From NCBI GenBank assembly GCA_028291345.1, contig JAQGIF010000099.1, positions 1 through 35,120 of the forward strand: a stretch of DNA of 35,120 bases. Reading direction: 5' to 3'. The stretch is from Rhodospirillales bacterium. Lineage in GTDB: Bacteria; Pseudomonadota; Alphaproteobacteria; BOG-932; Roseiterribacteraceae. Within the stretch, counting starts at the first letter, position 1, and the number at the start of each line of letters is the position of its first letter. Both the position numbers and the translations under genes were made by a program. Shown here in pieces: positions 17,232 through 25,398 of this stretch. The notes below the pieces were generated by a model. It was given only the letters and a program-made list of their open reading frames with translations, was not told the DNA's origin and did not search any database.

Positions 17232-17690
17232 TCAGAGATCGATGAAGCCGCTTCCACCGCAGGACGGGCACTCCACCTTAAGCCGCCTCGGAATATCCTC
17301 CCGTGCAAGCATGACATGGCCGCCTGAACTCGCCCGCGCCTCGGCGGGCACCAAGGTCCAGGTAAAACCTCGCCCGACGCAGGCCCGGCAAACGCAGTGT
17401 TCGGCCGTGAATTTAAGTCCTGCGCTCAAAACGCTGATCGTCCGTTGCCCGGCATCCGCCCGGGACGAATGAGCGGCCCATAGAGCGACGGCGCCGCCTG
17501 CGATAAACGCGAAGGTGCCTGCGCCCGTCATGATGCCGGCGATCGCCGCAGCCCATATCGCCAGCGGTTCGAAAGCCGGCAGAGCACCCAGGCGATGGGC
17601 TAGAACCACCACGGCGCTCCCGAAGGCAACGACGGCCATCGGCCACTCGCAGGCTCGCTGAATTTTCTGCCATTTGGGATTGACTGCCAT
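17232..17690 (-). CDS. Two-helix membrane protein with DnaJ-like CxxCxGxG zinc motifs
   Basis: Protein of 152 residues with no family I can name. Two hydrophobic helices (~17-33 and ~43-72) anchor it in the inner membrane. The soluble C-terminal half has CRACVGRG (Cys101, Cys104) and CPSCGGSG (Cys141, Cys144), both the CxxCxGxG repeat that binds zinc in DnaJ-type chaperones. Cys99 lies just before the first. The two motifs are 37 residues apart and could form one zinc site. It lies near the hsp20-lon operon on the opposite strand, so a role in protein quality control at the membrane is possible, but that is inference from position and motif. Confidence 0.75.
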   Translation of the reverse strand: MAVNPKWQKIQRACEWPMAVVAFGSAVVVLAHRLGALPAFEPLAIWAAAIAGIMTGAGTFAFIAGGAVALWAAHSSRADAGQRTISVLSAGLKFTAEHCVCRACVGRGFTWTLVPAEARASSGGHVMLAREDIPRRLKVECPSCGGSGFIDL

Positions 17691-18112
17691 GGCTGATAAA
17701 ATTACTCAGCGATGCGCCCGAGGGCGATGGGATCTGATGTCGCGCCCCTCATGGTTGAGGCTTTTTCACGATACGACCGCCGCAGCCTCTTTATGCCCCT
17801 GGCCCCCGAACGCATACGTCCTGACCTTGTTGCCGTCTGTTTTGACATGAACCTTGGTGCGTGCGTTCGGCAGCTTGCCGTTCCAGATCAGTTCAACGCC
17901 CTTCCGATCGAGCTTCCCCCGGTTATCGTTTCAGAATGCTCGAACGCCCATCGACCAGCGCCAAAATACAGGCAAACCTATCTGATCGATGCGCGGCGCC
18001 CATCGAGATCGCAGCCTGGATAGACACAAAGGCGTGGCCCGAGCCCAGCACTCTCTCCTTGAAGATCGCGCTTCCCTTCATCAGATGACGGGAAAGCAAT
18101 TCAGGTGACGCT
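17691..18112. other. Intergenic region with possible remains of a small minus-strand gene
   Basis: This 422-bp gap lies between divergent genes (membrane protein on minus, hsp20 on plus). No intact gene is convincing, but two adjoining minus-strand frames look partly coding: 17923-18081 and 17766-17930 (see the pseudogene entry). The hsp20 promoter should lie near 18060-18110, where I see no clear sigma-70 or heat-shock consensus. Confidence 0.35.
17766..18081 (-). pseudogene. Possible frameshifted small gene
   Basis: On the minus strand an ATG at 18081 opens a 52-codon frame (MKGSAIFKERVLGSGHAF...) that stops at 17923. A second frame then runs without stops from 17930 to 17766, encoding a coding-like basic peptide (KLDRKGVELIWNGKLPNA...). 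Neither has a good ribosome site alone; together they could be one gene of ~105 codons broken by a frameshift. I recognise no family, and chance open frames in GC-rich DNA are a fair alternative. Confidence 0.25.
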
Positions 18113-18529
18113 GTGGATAGAAATTACACCAACTGGATGTGGTCGGACGCCTGCGAAATGCTGGCCCGGGCCGAGCGACTGCACCGGCAGCTGTTTCACC
18201 CGGTGCGCGCCGTCGCCCGCCAACCAGCCTGGGAACCCCCTGTCGATATCCTGGAAACCGAAACCGAGGTTCTCATTTTCGTTGCTCTCCCCGGTGTAGC
18301 CGCCGAGCGCGTCGATGCCGGGATCCAAGGCGGCGACTTGCTGATCGCCGGTACGCGCGTGCTCCCTGCCGCATTGCAAACCGCAACCATTCATCGGTTA
18401 GAACTGCCGCAGGGCCGGTTCGAACGCCGCATCCGCCTGCCCGGCGGCCGTTACGGCGCCGTCCATCGCGTCGTTGCGGACGGTTGCCTGCTGATCACAT
18501 TGGAGAAAGCGGGAGGGGTCCATGTCTGA
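18113..18529 (+). CDS. Hsp20/alpha-crystallin family small heat-shock protein
   Basis: Holdase-type small chaperone of 138 residues. The alpha-crystallin domain spans ~43-135: PPVDILETETEVLIFVALPGV, a middle with GGDLLIAGTRVLP, and FERRIRLPGGRY...VADGCLLITLEKAG, the family's final strands. The N-terminal arm is Trp/Arg-rich. The C-terminal IxI tail is not evident (it ends GGVHV), which may limit oligomer size. I take the GTG at 18113 as start, with AGG upstream. The gene overlaps lon by 8 bp, so the two are translationally coupled: a chaperone that holds unfolded proteins paired with a protease that removes them. Confidence 0.85.
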   Translation: MDRNYTNWMWSDACEMLARAERLHRQLFHPVRAVARQPAWEPPVDILETETEVLIFVALPGVAAERVDAGIQGGDLLIAGTRVLPAALQTATIHRLELPQGRFERRIRLPGGRYGAVHRVVADGCLLITLEKAGGVHV

Positions 18530-20924
18530 CATGGAAATTCAGGGGCAAGCCAACGCCGGAACGGCCGTCCCGAACATCGACGAGCTGCCGCTGGATGCGC
18601 TGATCATCGTTCCCGTAAGAAACCTGGTGCTGTTCCCGGGCATGGTGACCCCGATCGCCATCGGCCGCCCGAAATCGATCGCCGCCGCCCAGCAGGCGGT
18701 GCGGGCACAGCGCCAGATCGGCGTCCTGTTGCAGCGCGATCCTGAGGTTGCGGATCCCGGCGCGGCCGATCTTCATAGAATGGGAACCATCGCCAACATC
18801 GCCCGCTATGTCACGGCGCCCGATGGCTCGCATCACCTCGTCTGCCAGGGCGAAGAGCGGTTTCAGATCGCCGAATATCTCGATGGGTGGCCTTTCCTCG
18901 TCGCCCGCATCCGGCGCGTTGTGGAAAGCGATACCCGCACGCCGGAAATCGAGGCGCACTTCCTACATCTGCGCGGACAGGCGCTAGAAGCCTTGCAGCT
19001 GTTGCCGCAGACGCCGCGGGAGTTGCTCGCCGCCGTCGAGAGCGTCGAATCGCCGGGTGCGCTGGCAGACCTGACCGTCGCCTACATGGATTTGAAGCCC
19101 GAGGAAAAGCAGGACATCCTCGAGACCATCGACAGCAAGGCGCGCATGGAAAAAGTCTCCCGCCTGCTTGCCCACCAGATCGAGGTGTTGCGGCTGTCGC
19201 ATGAGATCGGCAAGCAGACCAAGGCCTCGCTCGATGAGCGGCAGCGCGAGGTGCTGCTGCGCGAGCAGATGGCCGCGATCCAACGCCAGCTCGGCGAAGG
19301 CGACGAAGGCAAGAAGCTGGAGATGGCGGAACTGGCCGAGGCGATCGCCAAAGCCGGCATGCCGCCCGAAGTCGAGGAGCAGGCGCGCAAGGAGCTGCGC
19401 CGGCTGGAACGCATGCCTGAAGCCGCCGCCGAGTACGGCATGGTACGGACCTATCTCGACTGGCTGGTCGAACTGCCCTGGCGCCTGCCTGAGGAAACGC
19501 CGATCGATATCGCAGAGGCGCGCAGGATATTGGATGCCGACCATTACGGGCTCGACAAGATCAAGCAGCGCATCATCGAATATCTCGCCGTGCGTAAGCT
19601 CGCCCCCACAGGCAAGGCGCCGATCCTGTGCTTTGTCGGTCCGCCGGGTGTCGGCAAGACGTCGCTAGGCCAGTCGATCGCGCGGGCGATGAACCGCAAG
19701 TTCGTGCGCGTCAGCCTGGGCGGTGTCCATGACGAAGCCGAGATTCGCGGTCATCGGCGCACCTATATCGGCGCGTTGCCGGGGAACATTATCCAGGGCA
19801 TCCGTAAGGCCGGGCAGCGCAATTGCGTGATGATGCTGGACGAGATCGACAAGCTGGGCGCCGGCATCCAAGGCGATCCGAACGCGGCGCTGCTGGAAGT
19901 CCTGGACCCGGAGCAGAACAACACGTTCCGCGACAATTATCTCGGCGTGCCGTTCGACCTCAGCCGCGTGGTGTTCATCACCACGGCCAATATGCTGGAT
20001 TCGGTTCCAGGGCCGCTGCGCGACCGAATGGAGATCATCTCCCTGGCTGGTTACGGCGCGCAGGAAAAGTTCGAGATCGCCCGGCGTTATCTCGTTCAGC
20101 GGCAATTGGAGGCCAACGGCCTCCAGCCGGGGCAGGTCGAGATTTCCGACGACGCGCTGCGGGAGATCATCCAGTTTTATACGCGCGAGGCGGGTGTGCG
20201 CGCGCTCGAACGCGAAATCGGCAAGGTCTTGCGTAACGCCGCCGTTCGTATTGCCGAAGGGGCGTCTGGGCCGATCCGGATCGAGGTCAGCGACCTGACC
20301 GAGATATTAGGACAGCCGCGTTTCGAGAGCGACGTCGCGATGCGCACGAGCATTCCCGGGGTCGCCACCGGGCTGGCCTGGACGCCGGTGGGCGGCGATA
20401 TCTTGTTCATCGAGGCCACCCTGATTCCCGGACGCGGCAAGCTGATCCTGACGGGGCAACTTGGCGACGTGATGAAGGAAAGTGCTCAAGCCGCGTTCAG
20501 CATCGTCAAGAACCGGGCCATATCATTGGGGATCGACCCGGCCAAGTTCGAAACGTCCGATGTCCATGTTCACGTTCCCGCCGGCGCCACACCGAAGGAC
20601 GGTCCTAGCGCCGGTGTCGCCATGTTCATGGCGCTGACGTCGCTGCTGACTGATCGGACCATTCGGGCGGACACTGCAATGACCGGCGAAATCAGCTTGC
20701 GCGGCCTCGTGCTGCCGGTCGGCGGCATCAAGGAAAAGGTGGTCGCTGCGGCACGGGCGGGCATCACCAGGGTCATGCTGCCGGCCCGGAACAAGCGGGA
20801 CTATGACGATATCCCCGAAGAAGTCCGCAACCAGCTCGAATTCATCTGGCTTGAACATGTGGAGCAGGCGGTGGATGCAGCGATGAATGTCGTTTCCGGT
20901 CAGGTCCGGCAAGATGCCGCCTAA
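18522..20924 (+). CDS. lon: ATP-dependent Lon protease
   Basis: Cytosolic AAA+ serine protease (800 residues) that degrades misfolded and regulatory proteins. The order is N-terminal LAN domain (VPVRNLVLFPGMVTPIAIGR onward), coiled-coil region (~190-310), and AAA+ module with Walker A GPPGVGKT at 373-380, Walker B MMLDEIDKLG and the arginine-finger region. The protease domain has catalytic Ser696 (PKDGPSAGVAMF) and Lys739 (GGIKEKVVAA), 43 residues apart as in known Lon enzymes. The ATG overlaps the end of hsp20. Its place in an hsp20 operon, rather than beside clpX or hupB as is common for the main lon, suggests a second, accessory Lon. It is convergent with the Nudix gene. Confidence 0.96.
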   Translation: MSDMEIQGQANAGTAVPNIDELPLDALIIVPVRNLVLFPGMVTPIAIGRPKSIAAAQQAVRAQRQIGVLLQRDPEVADPGAADLHRMGTIANIARYVTAPDGSHHLVCQGEERFQIAEYLDGWPFLVARIRRVVESDTRTPEIEAHFLHLRGQALEALQLLPQTPRELLAAVESVESPGALADLTVAYMDLKPEEKQDILETIDSKARMEKVSRLLAHQIEVLRLSHEIGKQTKASLDERQREVLLREQMAAIQRQLGEGDEGKKLEMAELAEAIAKAGMPPEVEEQARKELRRLERMPEAAAEYGMVRTYLDWLVELPWRLPEETPIDIAEARRILDADHYGLDKIKQRIIEYLAVRKLAPTGKAPILCFVGPPGVGKTSLGQSIARAMNRKFVRVSLGGVHDEAEIRGHRRTYIGALPGNIIQGIRKAGQRNCVMMLDEIDKLGAGIQGDPNAALLEVLDPEQNNTFRDNYLGVPFDLSRVVFITTANMLDSVPGPLRDRMEIISLAGYGAQEKFEIARRYLVQRQLEANGLQPGQVEISDDALREIIQFYTREAGVRALEREIGKVLRNAAVRIAEGASGPIRIEVSDLTEILGQPRFESDVAMRTSIPGVATGLAWTPVGGDILFIEATLIPGRGKLILTGQLGDVMKESAQAAFSIVKNRAISLGIDPAKFETSDVHVHVPAGATPKDGPSAGVAMFMALTSLLTDRTIRADTAMTGEISLRGLVLPVGGIKEKVVAAARAGITRVMLPARNKRDYDDIPEEVRNQLEFIWLEHVEQAVDAAMNVVSGQVRQDAA

Positions 20925-20995
20925 CAGCCCAGGAGGCTTGATGGGCATCGGAATATCGCGTGACGCAAGGATGCCACCCTCGATTGCTCCGCAAC

Positions 20996-21430
20996 TCACA
21001 AGGAAGGCAGGCCGGGGGTGGCCGGAAGGGATTGTAATACCCGCGCGAGATTCTTGCCGACCCGCCGAAAGGCATCATCCCACGGGAATATGCCGAATCG
21101 ATCGAATTCCGGCAGGACGACCCCGGAAACGGTGAAAGTCGAGATACAGACCAGCACCGCGGGATCAGGCATCTCCGCCGGCTTCCAGGCCATGAGAGCC
21201 AGGTTTTTCCCCCTCAGATAGTCATAAACGCCGAGATCGGTAAGCTCCCCCGGCGGCGCAACCAGACCGGTCTCCTCGCAAAGCTCTCGTATAGCGGCGG
21301 CGGCGCGAGTCTCGCCGGGCTCGATCAGGCCCTTTGGAATATCCCAGCGCGGCGAACGCGTCGCATGGCCGAGAAGTACGCGATATCCATCCGTCACGAT
21401 TATGCCGCAACTCGTCGTACGCGCTGTCAT
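20996..21430 (-). CDS. Nudix hydrolase
   Basis: Protein of 144 residues that should cleave a nucleoside diphosphate linked to another group; the substrate is unknown. The Nudix box is complete, GLIEPGETRAAAAIRELCEETGL (roughly residues 35-57), matching GX5EX7REUXEEXGU. The N-terminal strand TTSCGIIVTDGYRVLLGHATRSPRWDIPKG is typical of small housekeeping or MutT-like members. The ATG at 21430 has weak upstream ribosome complementarity. It converges with lon and is divergent from the 72-residue gene. Confidence 0.9.
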   Translation of the reverse strand: MTARTTSCGIIVTDGYRVLLGHATRSPRWDIPKGLIEPGETRAAAAIRELCEETGLVAPPGELTDLGVYDYLRGKNLALMAWKPAEMPDPAVLVCISTFTVSGVVLPEFDRFGIFPWDDAFRRVGKNLARVLQSLPATPGLPSL

Positions 21431-21728
21431 CTCGGAAACCGCACCCCTCGGAATGATTATCCTCGTCGGTTCGATCGTAGCCTACATTTTGTACTGGGAG
21501 GCGTTGGTATCTGTTTAGTGTTTCCTTGGCGGGGCGGCGAGCAGCGATATTCGGCCAATTCGAATGGGCACATAGATGGCGTCGTCGCCTTGCCGGCGCC
21601 CAAGGCTGATCATCAGTGTTCGCGGCTATCTAAGCCGTTCACAACCAACTTTTGCAGGCGTGCTTTGATGCGGATCACCCCCGACACTTTCAAAAACTCC
21701 TAACCTGTCGGTCCGTCTTGGAGGGAAT
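21431..21728. other. Divergent intergenic region
   Basis: About 300 bp between the Nudix gene and the 72-residue gene. It should contain both promoters. I see no clear promoter consensus, repeat or gene; the only firm signal is the GGAGG ribosome site at its right end. Confidence 0.35.
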
Positions 21729-21947
21729 ATGAAAGCCTATCGAATCTGTTTCTTCAACGATCTGACAAACGATTCCGGCCATGTTTTCCACTGTTGTCAG
21801 CGGATCATCGAGATTCGCTCGGCGAAATCGCAGGACCGTGCGATTAAAGCCGCGAAACGACGCTTCGCCCGGCGCGAGAGCATCTCGCATTGGCACATTC
21901 GCGCGCATTCGATTGCGATCGAAGAAATCGGCCTCCGCGCAGACTGA
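21729..21947 (+). CDS. Small protein of unknown function (72 residues)
   Basis: A compact frame starting MKAYRICFFNDLTNDSGHVF with an excellent GGAGG ribosome site seven bases upstream. The protein is basic, with two cysteines (CC at ~23-24), several histidines and a regular helix SQDRAIKAAKRRFARRE. The alternation of strand and helix suggests a small folded domain. I do not know a named family for it. Codon use looks like that of the neighbours. It converges with the sensor kinase gene, with a 14-bp palindrome (21970-21983) between. Confidence 0.75.
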   Translation: MKAYRICFFNDLTNDSGHVFHCCQRIIEIRSAKSQDRAIKAAKRRFARRESISHWHIRAHSIAIEEIGLRAD

Positions 21948-21969
21948 AGGCTTCGAGGCCAATGTTCCG

Positions 21970-21983
21970 GCGCCGATCGGCGC
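21970..21983. terminator. Palindrome between convergent genes
   Basis: GCGCCGATCGGCGC is a perfect 14-bp palindrome directly beside the sensor-kinase stop codon and 22 bp after the 72-residue gene. A bidirectional pause or termination element is possible; there is no loop or T-run of the usual kind. Confidence 0.3.
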
Positions 21984-23342
21984 TTAGGCCCGCGGCGCGA
22001 TGATCTCGATGGTGCAGCCCGGACCCGCGCCGATCGCCAGGCGAAAGCCGTGAAGTTTGATGATCGCAGCGACCAGGCTGAGGCCCAATCCGACACCCTG
22101 AGTACACCGGCTCTTGTCCGAACGATAGAATCGCCTGGTTACGAAATCCCGCTCGGTCTCATTGATACCCGAACCGGTATCGGAAATTCGAATGACGATG
22201 TCATCCGCATGCTTCAGAAGCTTGAGTTCGACCCGACCATTGGCCGGCGTGAATTTGATCGCGTTATCGACTAGATTTGCGATGGCCTCGAAAAGCAGAT
22301 CGTGATCGCCGCGGACGTTTACGATGTCGGTCGCCTCGACATCCAACTGAACGTGACGATCCTCCGCGACGGGGTCATAGAGTTCCGCCACCTCATGCAT
22401 CACGCCGGCAAGCTCAACCTCGCCGAAGCCGGCGAGCCGCCGGCCGTGCTCGATCTCCGCGATGCGGAGTAGCGCGGTGACGATCGCCAGTGACTTATCC
22501 AACCCTCCGATCGCGCGATCGGCGATTGCCCTCAACTCTTCAAGAGTCGCTGCATTCTCCCGCCCGCGCTCTAGGCTGGCGCGCACCCGAGTCAGCGGGG
22601 TCCGGACTTCATGTGCAATGTCGTCGCCAACACCGGATATTTCCTGGATCAATCCTTCGATCTCATCGAGCATGCCGTTGACGATCAACGCGAGCTGATC
22701 GAACGGATCGCCGGCGCCGCGCACCGGAAGCCGCTCCCGCAGGTCGCCCGCAACGATGCGCCGAACGGTTTGAACCACCGCTTCAAGACGCCTCTGCGCG
22801 CGCAAGCTGAGGAGGACGCCGGCGGCAATGGCAATGGCGAGAGCGGGCAGAATGCCGAGCGTCAGCGCCCGCTCGACAATATCCGCAATGTCACCGAGCT
22901 CATCGATATTCCGGCCGATCACAAGCAGCCCGTTATCCGGCAGATTGAGTGCGACCGCCCGGATCATTTGCGGCTCGCTGCCGCGGACGTCGAGCCGCAC
23001 GATCTCGATATCGTGCGGCTTTCCGTCCGGCGTGAGGTCGCTCGGGCGTCTTTCAACATTGCCCGCGATACGGCGCCCGTCGGCGGCGAACAACCCAGCG
23101 ACCTTGATCCGACGGGGATCGCCTTCCAGCCTGGTATCGACCAGGTGCATCCTCAGCTCCGGCGGCTCGGCGGCGATCACCGTCAGTTCGCTGCCAATCA
23201 CGCTATCGATCCTGGCGGTCATGTAGGTCGCCGTCTCCCAATATACGAAGCCGAACAGAACGAGTGTACCCGTCGCGAAGGCGCCGGCGATGGCGATCGC
23301 CCATTGGAACGTCGTCGAGCGGGTGAACTCAGGCAGGGGCAC
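21984..23342 (-). CDS. Membrane sensor histidine kinase
   Basis: Inner-membrane two-component sensor of 452 residues, partner of the regulator just upstream. It has a first membrane helix (~13-34), a periplasmic sensor of ~125 residues (35-160) and a second helix (~160-181). A HAMP linker (RRLEAVVQTVRRIVAGDLRERLPV) follows, then the dimerisation helix with His244 in AHEVRTPLTRVR. The ATPase domain has NLVDNAIKFTP, DTGSGI and GVGLGLSLV. All catalytic boxes are intact. Its start overlaps the regulator's end by 14 bp, so the two are co-translated. The periplasmic domain could sense a substrate of the nearby RND pump or the PepSY protein's state; this is inference from context. Confidence 0.94.
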   Translation of the reverse strand: MPLPEFTRSTTFQWAIAIAGAFATGTLVLFGFVYWETATYMTARIDSVIGSELTVIAAEPPELRMHLVDTRLEGDPRRIKVAGLFAADGRRIAGNVERRPSDLTPDGKPHDIEIVRLDVRGSEPQMIRAVALNLPDNGLLVIGRNIDELGDIADIVERALTLGILPALAIAIAAGVLLSLRAQRRLEAVVQTVRRIVAGDLRERLPVRGAGDPFDQLALIVNGMLDEIEGLIQEISGVGDDIAHEVRTPLTRVRASLERGRENAATLEELRAIADRAIGGLDKSLAIVTALLRIAEIEHGRRLAGFGEVELAGVMHEVAELYDPVAEDRHVQLDVEATDIVNVRGDHDLLFEAIANLVDNAIKFTPANGRVELKLLKHADDIVIRISDTGSGINETERDFVTRRFYRSDKSRCTQGVGLGLSLVAAIIKLHGFRLAIGAGPGCTIEIIAPRA

Positions 23343-24006
23343 GAAGTACGAAGCCGGAGCCGCGCAGGCTATGGATCATAGGGGGTTCTCCGGGGGCGTC
23401 GACCTTGTGGCGCAGCCTGCCCATATGGACATCGACCAGATTGGAATCGGGAACGAAGCGGTAATTCCAGACTTCCTCGAAGAGCATGGCGCGCGTTACT
23501 GTCTGGCCCTCGCGGCGCATCATATATTCGAGCAGCCGGCATTCCCGGGGAAGCAATTCGATCTGGCGGCTGCCCCGGTGCGCTATGCGGTCGATCAGGT
23601 CGAGCTCAAGTGGGCCGATCCGCAATTTAGTCTCGCGTGTATCGGTCGGACGGCGCAGCAAAGCCTCGACCCTGGCGACGAGCTCGACGAGCGCGAACGG
23701 CTTGGCGAGATAGTCATCACCTCCGGAACGAAGTCCGCGCACCCGGTCGTCAACGCCCCCGAGGGCACTCAAGACCAGTACGGGGGTTCGAACCTGATCC
23801 CGTCGCAGCGTCTCAACGATGGTCAGCCCATCGATTTCGGGCAGCAATCGATCGATGATCAGAACGTCGTGTTCATCCGCCCGCGCTTTGTCGAGCCCGG
23901 TGCGGCCGGATGCCGCCCGTTCGACATGGAATCCGCGATCGACCATTTCGGCCACGATCTCGTGCGCCGTCTCGTCGTCGTCTTCAATAAGCAGGACTCT
24001 GGTCAT
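23329..24006 (-). CDS. OmpR/PhoB-family response regulator
   Basis: DNA-binding response regulator of 225 residues. The receiver domain (1-~118) has the acidic pocket IEDDD near the N-terminus, phospho-acceptor Asp52 in IIDRLLPEIDG, and a conserved Lys in YLAKPF. The winged-helix output domain (~128-222) has LLPRECRLLEYMMRREGQTVTRAMLFEEVWNY and VDVHMGRLRHKVD. I chose ATG 24006, where the receiver begins and GAGAGA precedes; in-frame codons extend upstream as far as 24324 without similarity. A dyad (24218-24235) like those before the RND operon lies in its upstream region, pointing to autoregulation. Likely targets are the PepSY gene and the RND operon. Confidence 0.94.
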   Translation of the reverse strand: MTRVLLIEDDDETAHEIVAEMVDRGFHVERAASGRTGLDKARADEHDVLIIDRLLPEIDGLTIVETLRRDQVRTPVLVLSALGGVDDRVRGLRSGGDDYLAKPFALVELVARVEALLRRPTDTRETKLRIGPLELDLIDRIAHRGSRQIELLPRECRLLEYMMRREGQTVTRAMLFEEVWNYRFVPDSNLVDVHMGRLRHKVDAPGEPPMIHSLRGSGFVLRAPA

Positions 24007-24373
24007 TCTCTCGGTCCTCGGCTGCGCTGGCACGACTTTCACATCGGACGTCGGGCTCACGCCACCATCGAGCAAGGTCTTTCCCTCCGGTAATTCGATC
24101 ATCTCTTCCTCGTCCATCCGCGGCAAGAGTGTCGCAGGCGAACAGCGTTCGCTTGACCGCGACTTCCAGGCAAACCGTCGCAAGCAGCGAAGATGCTTGG
24201 GGCGGCAAAACTGCTCGATTAAATTCGCATTTAAATGGCATTTGACGCCGTCGGCCACACTGCCGTGGGGTCTGCCAGCGCGATTTCGGGTCGCGGCGCG
24301 CGTTCGACAGGGCCGGCTCGTCAATAAGAGATGCCGACACCCATCGAACCGCTTTTCCGTTTCCGTCGTCGTA
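24007..24373. other. Upstream region of the response regulator gene
   Basis: A 367-bp gap between the PepSY gene's stop and the regulator start. Apart from the dyad at 24218-24235, it holds in-frame codons that extend the regulator frame but look non-coding. The dyad is about 210 bp from the start, so the promoter may lie far upstream and give a long leader. Confidence 0.4.
24218..24235. promoter_or_regulatory. Dyad site 3, upstream of the response regulator gene
   Basis: ATTAAATTCGCATTTAAA matches the reverse complement of site 2 (25399-25416) at 15 of 18 positions. It is the third copy of the ATTAAA-N6-TTTAAT pattern in this efflux locus, with one mismatch in the arm. Probable operator for the locus regulator; binding is inferred. 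Confidence 0.5.
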
Positions 24374-25012
24374 TTACTGCGGCGCTACCGGCAGGAACTC
24401 GGCGGGGTCGCGATCGCTCAATCCCAGCGCGCTTGGATCGGCGATGAGTTCGTCGGTTGTCGCATCGACGGCAACTCGCTGGGCACGACCGTACTTAACG
24501 ACCTCGATATTGTAGGCCAGAACGTCGTTAGAGGGCGTCAGCGGCGTGGCCAGCCCTGCATTGACGGCGGGCGTCCCGGCGACCTGCTCGACCGTTGCGA
24601 TCGCCTTAGAAAGTGGAACCGTGGCCTTTGCAAAGCTCTTCAGATCTCTCTGATGTTCCCAGTCGAAGCTCTGGTCTGAAACCTGGTTGTGATCGAATCC
24701 CGACAGGACTCCAGTCCGAGCATCGAGCCGCGCCAGGCCGACGTTATTCGACGTGGTGACGACCGCGTCATAGACGGGCGCGCCGCCTGCGTCATCGAAA
24801 CGAATATTCATGACTTTACCCCCTGTTTTCGCCTCAATGGTCGTGATCGCGGTGGGTAGCGATACCGAGGCGGGGTCGAAGTCTCCCAATGCGGACAACG
24901 GCTCCCGATGCTCGAGGAGCTGCGGCGCGGCGAGCGCTGTTCCAGCCAATAACAGGGACGGAGCCACGATAACGGCTCCAAGCAGATTCTTCCTGAGTGT
25001 TGTAGCCAGCAT
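24374..25012 (-). CDS. Exported PepSY-domain protein
   Basis: Periplasmic protein of 212 residues. A signal peptide (RKNLLGAVIVAPSLLLAGTALA) is followed by two PepSY-like repeats: one around SLPTAITTIEAKTGGKVMNIRFDDAGGAPVYDAVV with GLARLDARTG, and one around PLSKAIATVEQVAGTPAVNAGL with YNIEVVKYGRAQRVAVDATT. PepSY domains bind or inhibit partner proteins at the envelope. I chose ATG 25012, where a GGAG site and the signal peptide begin. Genes of this type often sit beside OmpR-type two-component systems, as here, and may act as signal modulators or stress effectors. It is divergent from the RND operon. Confidence 0.88.
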   Translation of the reverse strand: MLATTLRKNLLGAVIVAPSLLLAGTALAAPQLLEHREPLSALGDFDPASVSLPTAITTIEAKTGGKVMNIRFDDAGGAPVYDAVVTTSNNVGLARLDARTGVLSGFDHNQVSDQSFDWEHQRDLKSFAKATVPLSKAIATVEQVAGTPAVNAGLATPLTPSNDVLAYNIEVVKYGRAQRVAVDATTDELIADPSALGLSDRDPAEFLPVAPQ

Positions 25013-25110
25013 AATTTTCTCCAATACTGCTGATAAGAGGCAAACTCGCTGCCCCTGGCAACAAATTATGAATTTCATGGTGAATTCAATAGAGATTCTC
25101 GCCCACACAT

Positions 25111-25128
25111 GTTAAATTATTATTTATA
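25111..25128. promoter_or_regulatory. Weak dyad upstream of the PepSY gene
   Basis: GTTAAATTATTATTTATA keeps 9 of the 12 arm bases of ATTAAA-N6-TTTAAT, about 100 bp upstream of the PepSY start. AT-rich surroundings make chance more likely than for the other sites. Confidence 0.3.
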
Positions 25129-25314
25129 ATAGTTTGGACAATCTGTTTTAATATAGCCATTACCCTAAAGAATCACATTTTACATTGCGTGAGACCCCAA
25201 CAGCGGTTGCCGACGCATCAATCCGCAGTCGTCGATCAAAATTTGGACCGGGCGTGCGCGCCGCTCCCGCTCGATCGCATCCGCCGTAAATGGGATCGAA
25301 GCCAAGACGCGGCG

Positions 25315-25332
25315 ATTAAATTACAATTTAAT
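25315..25332. promoter_or_regulatory. Dyad site 1, upstream of the RND operon
   Basis: ATTAAATTACAATTTAAT has perfect 8-bp arms around AC. It lies 147 bp before the first gene of the RND operon and exactly 84 bp (eight helical turns) from site 2, so proteins bound at both would face the same side of the helix. Probable operator for the locus response regulator. Confidence 0.6.
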
Positions 25333-25398
25333 ATCCATCTTTCGACGATTTACTTGAGATTGCGGCTTTCTTATCAGATCTCCGATCGCATTATAATA

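Noticed and set aside
22611-24093. Two long plus-strand frames (256 and 267 codons)
   Set aside because: Antisense to the sensor kinase and response regulator, both with intact family motifs.
24007-24324. N-terminal extension of the response regulator
   Set aside because: Low-complexity, no domain, and it would cover the dyad site; the receiver starts at ATG 24006.
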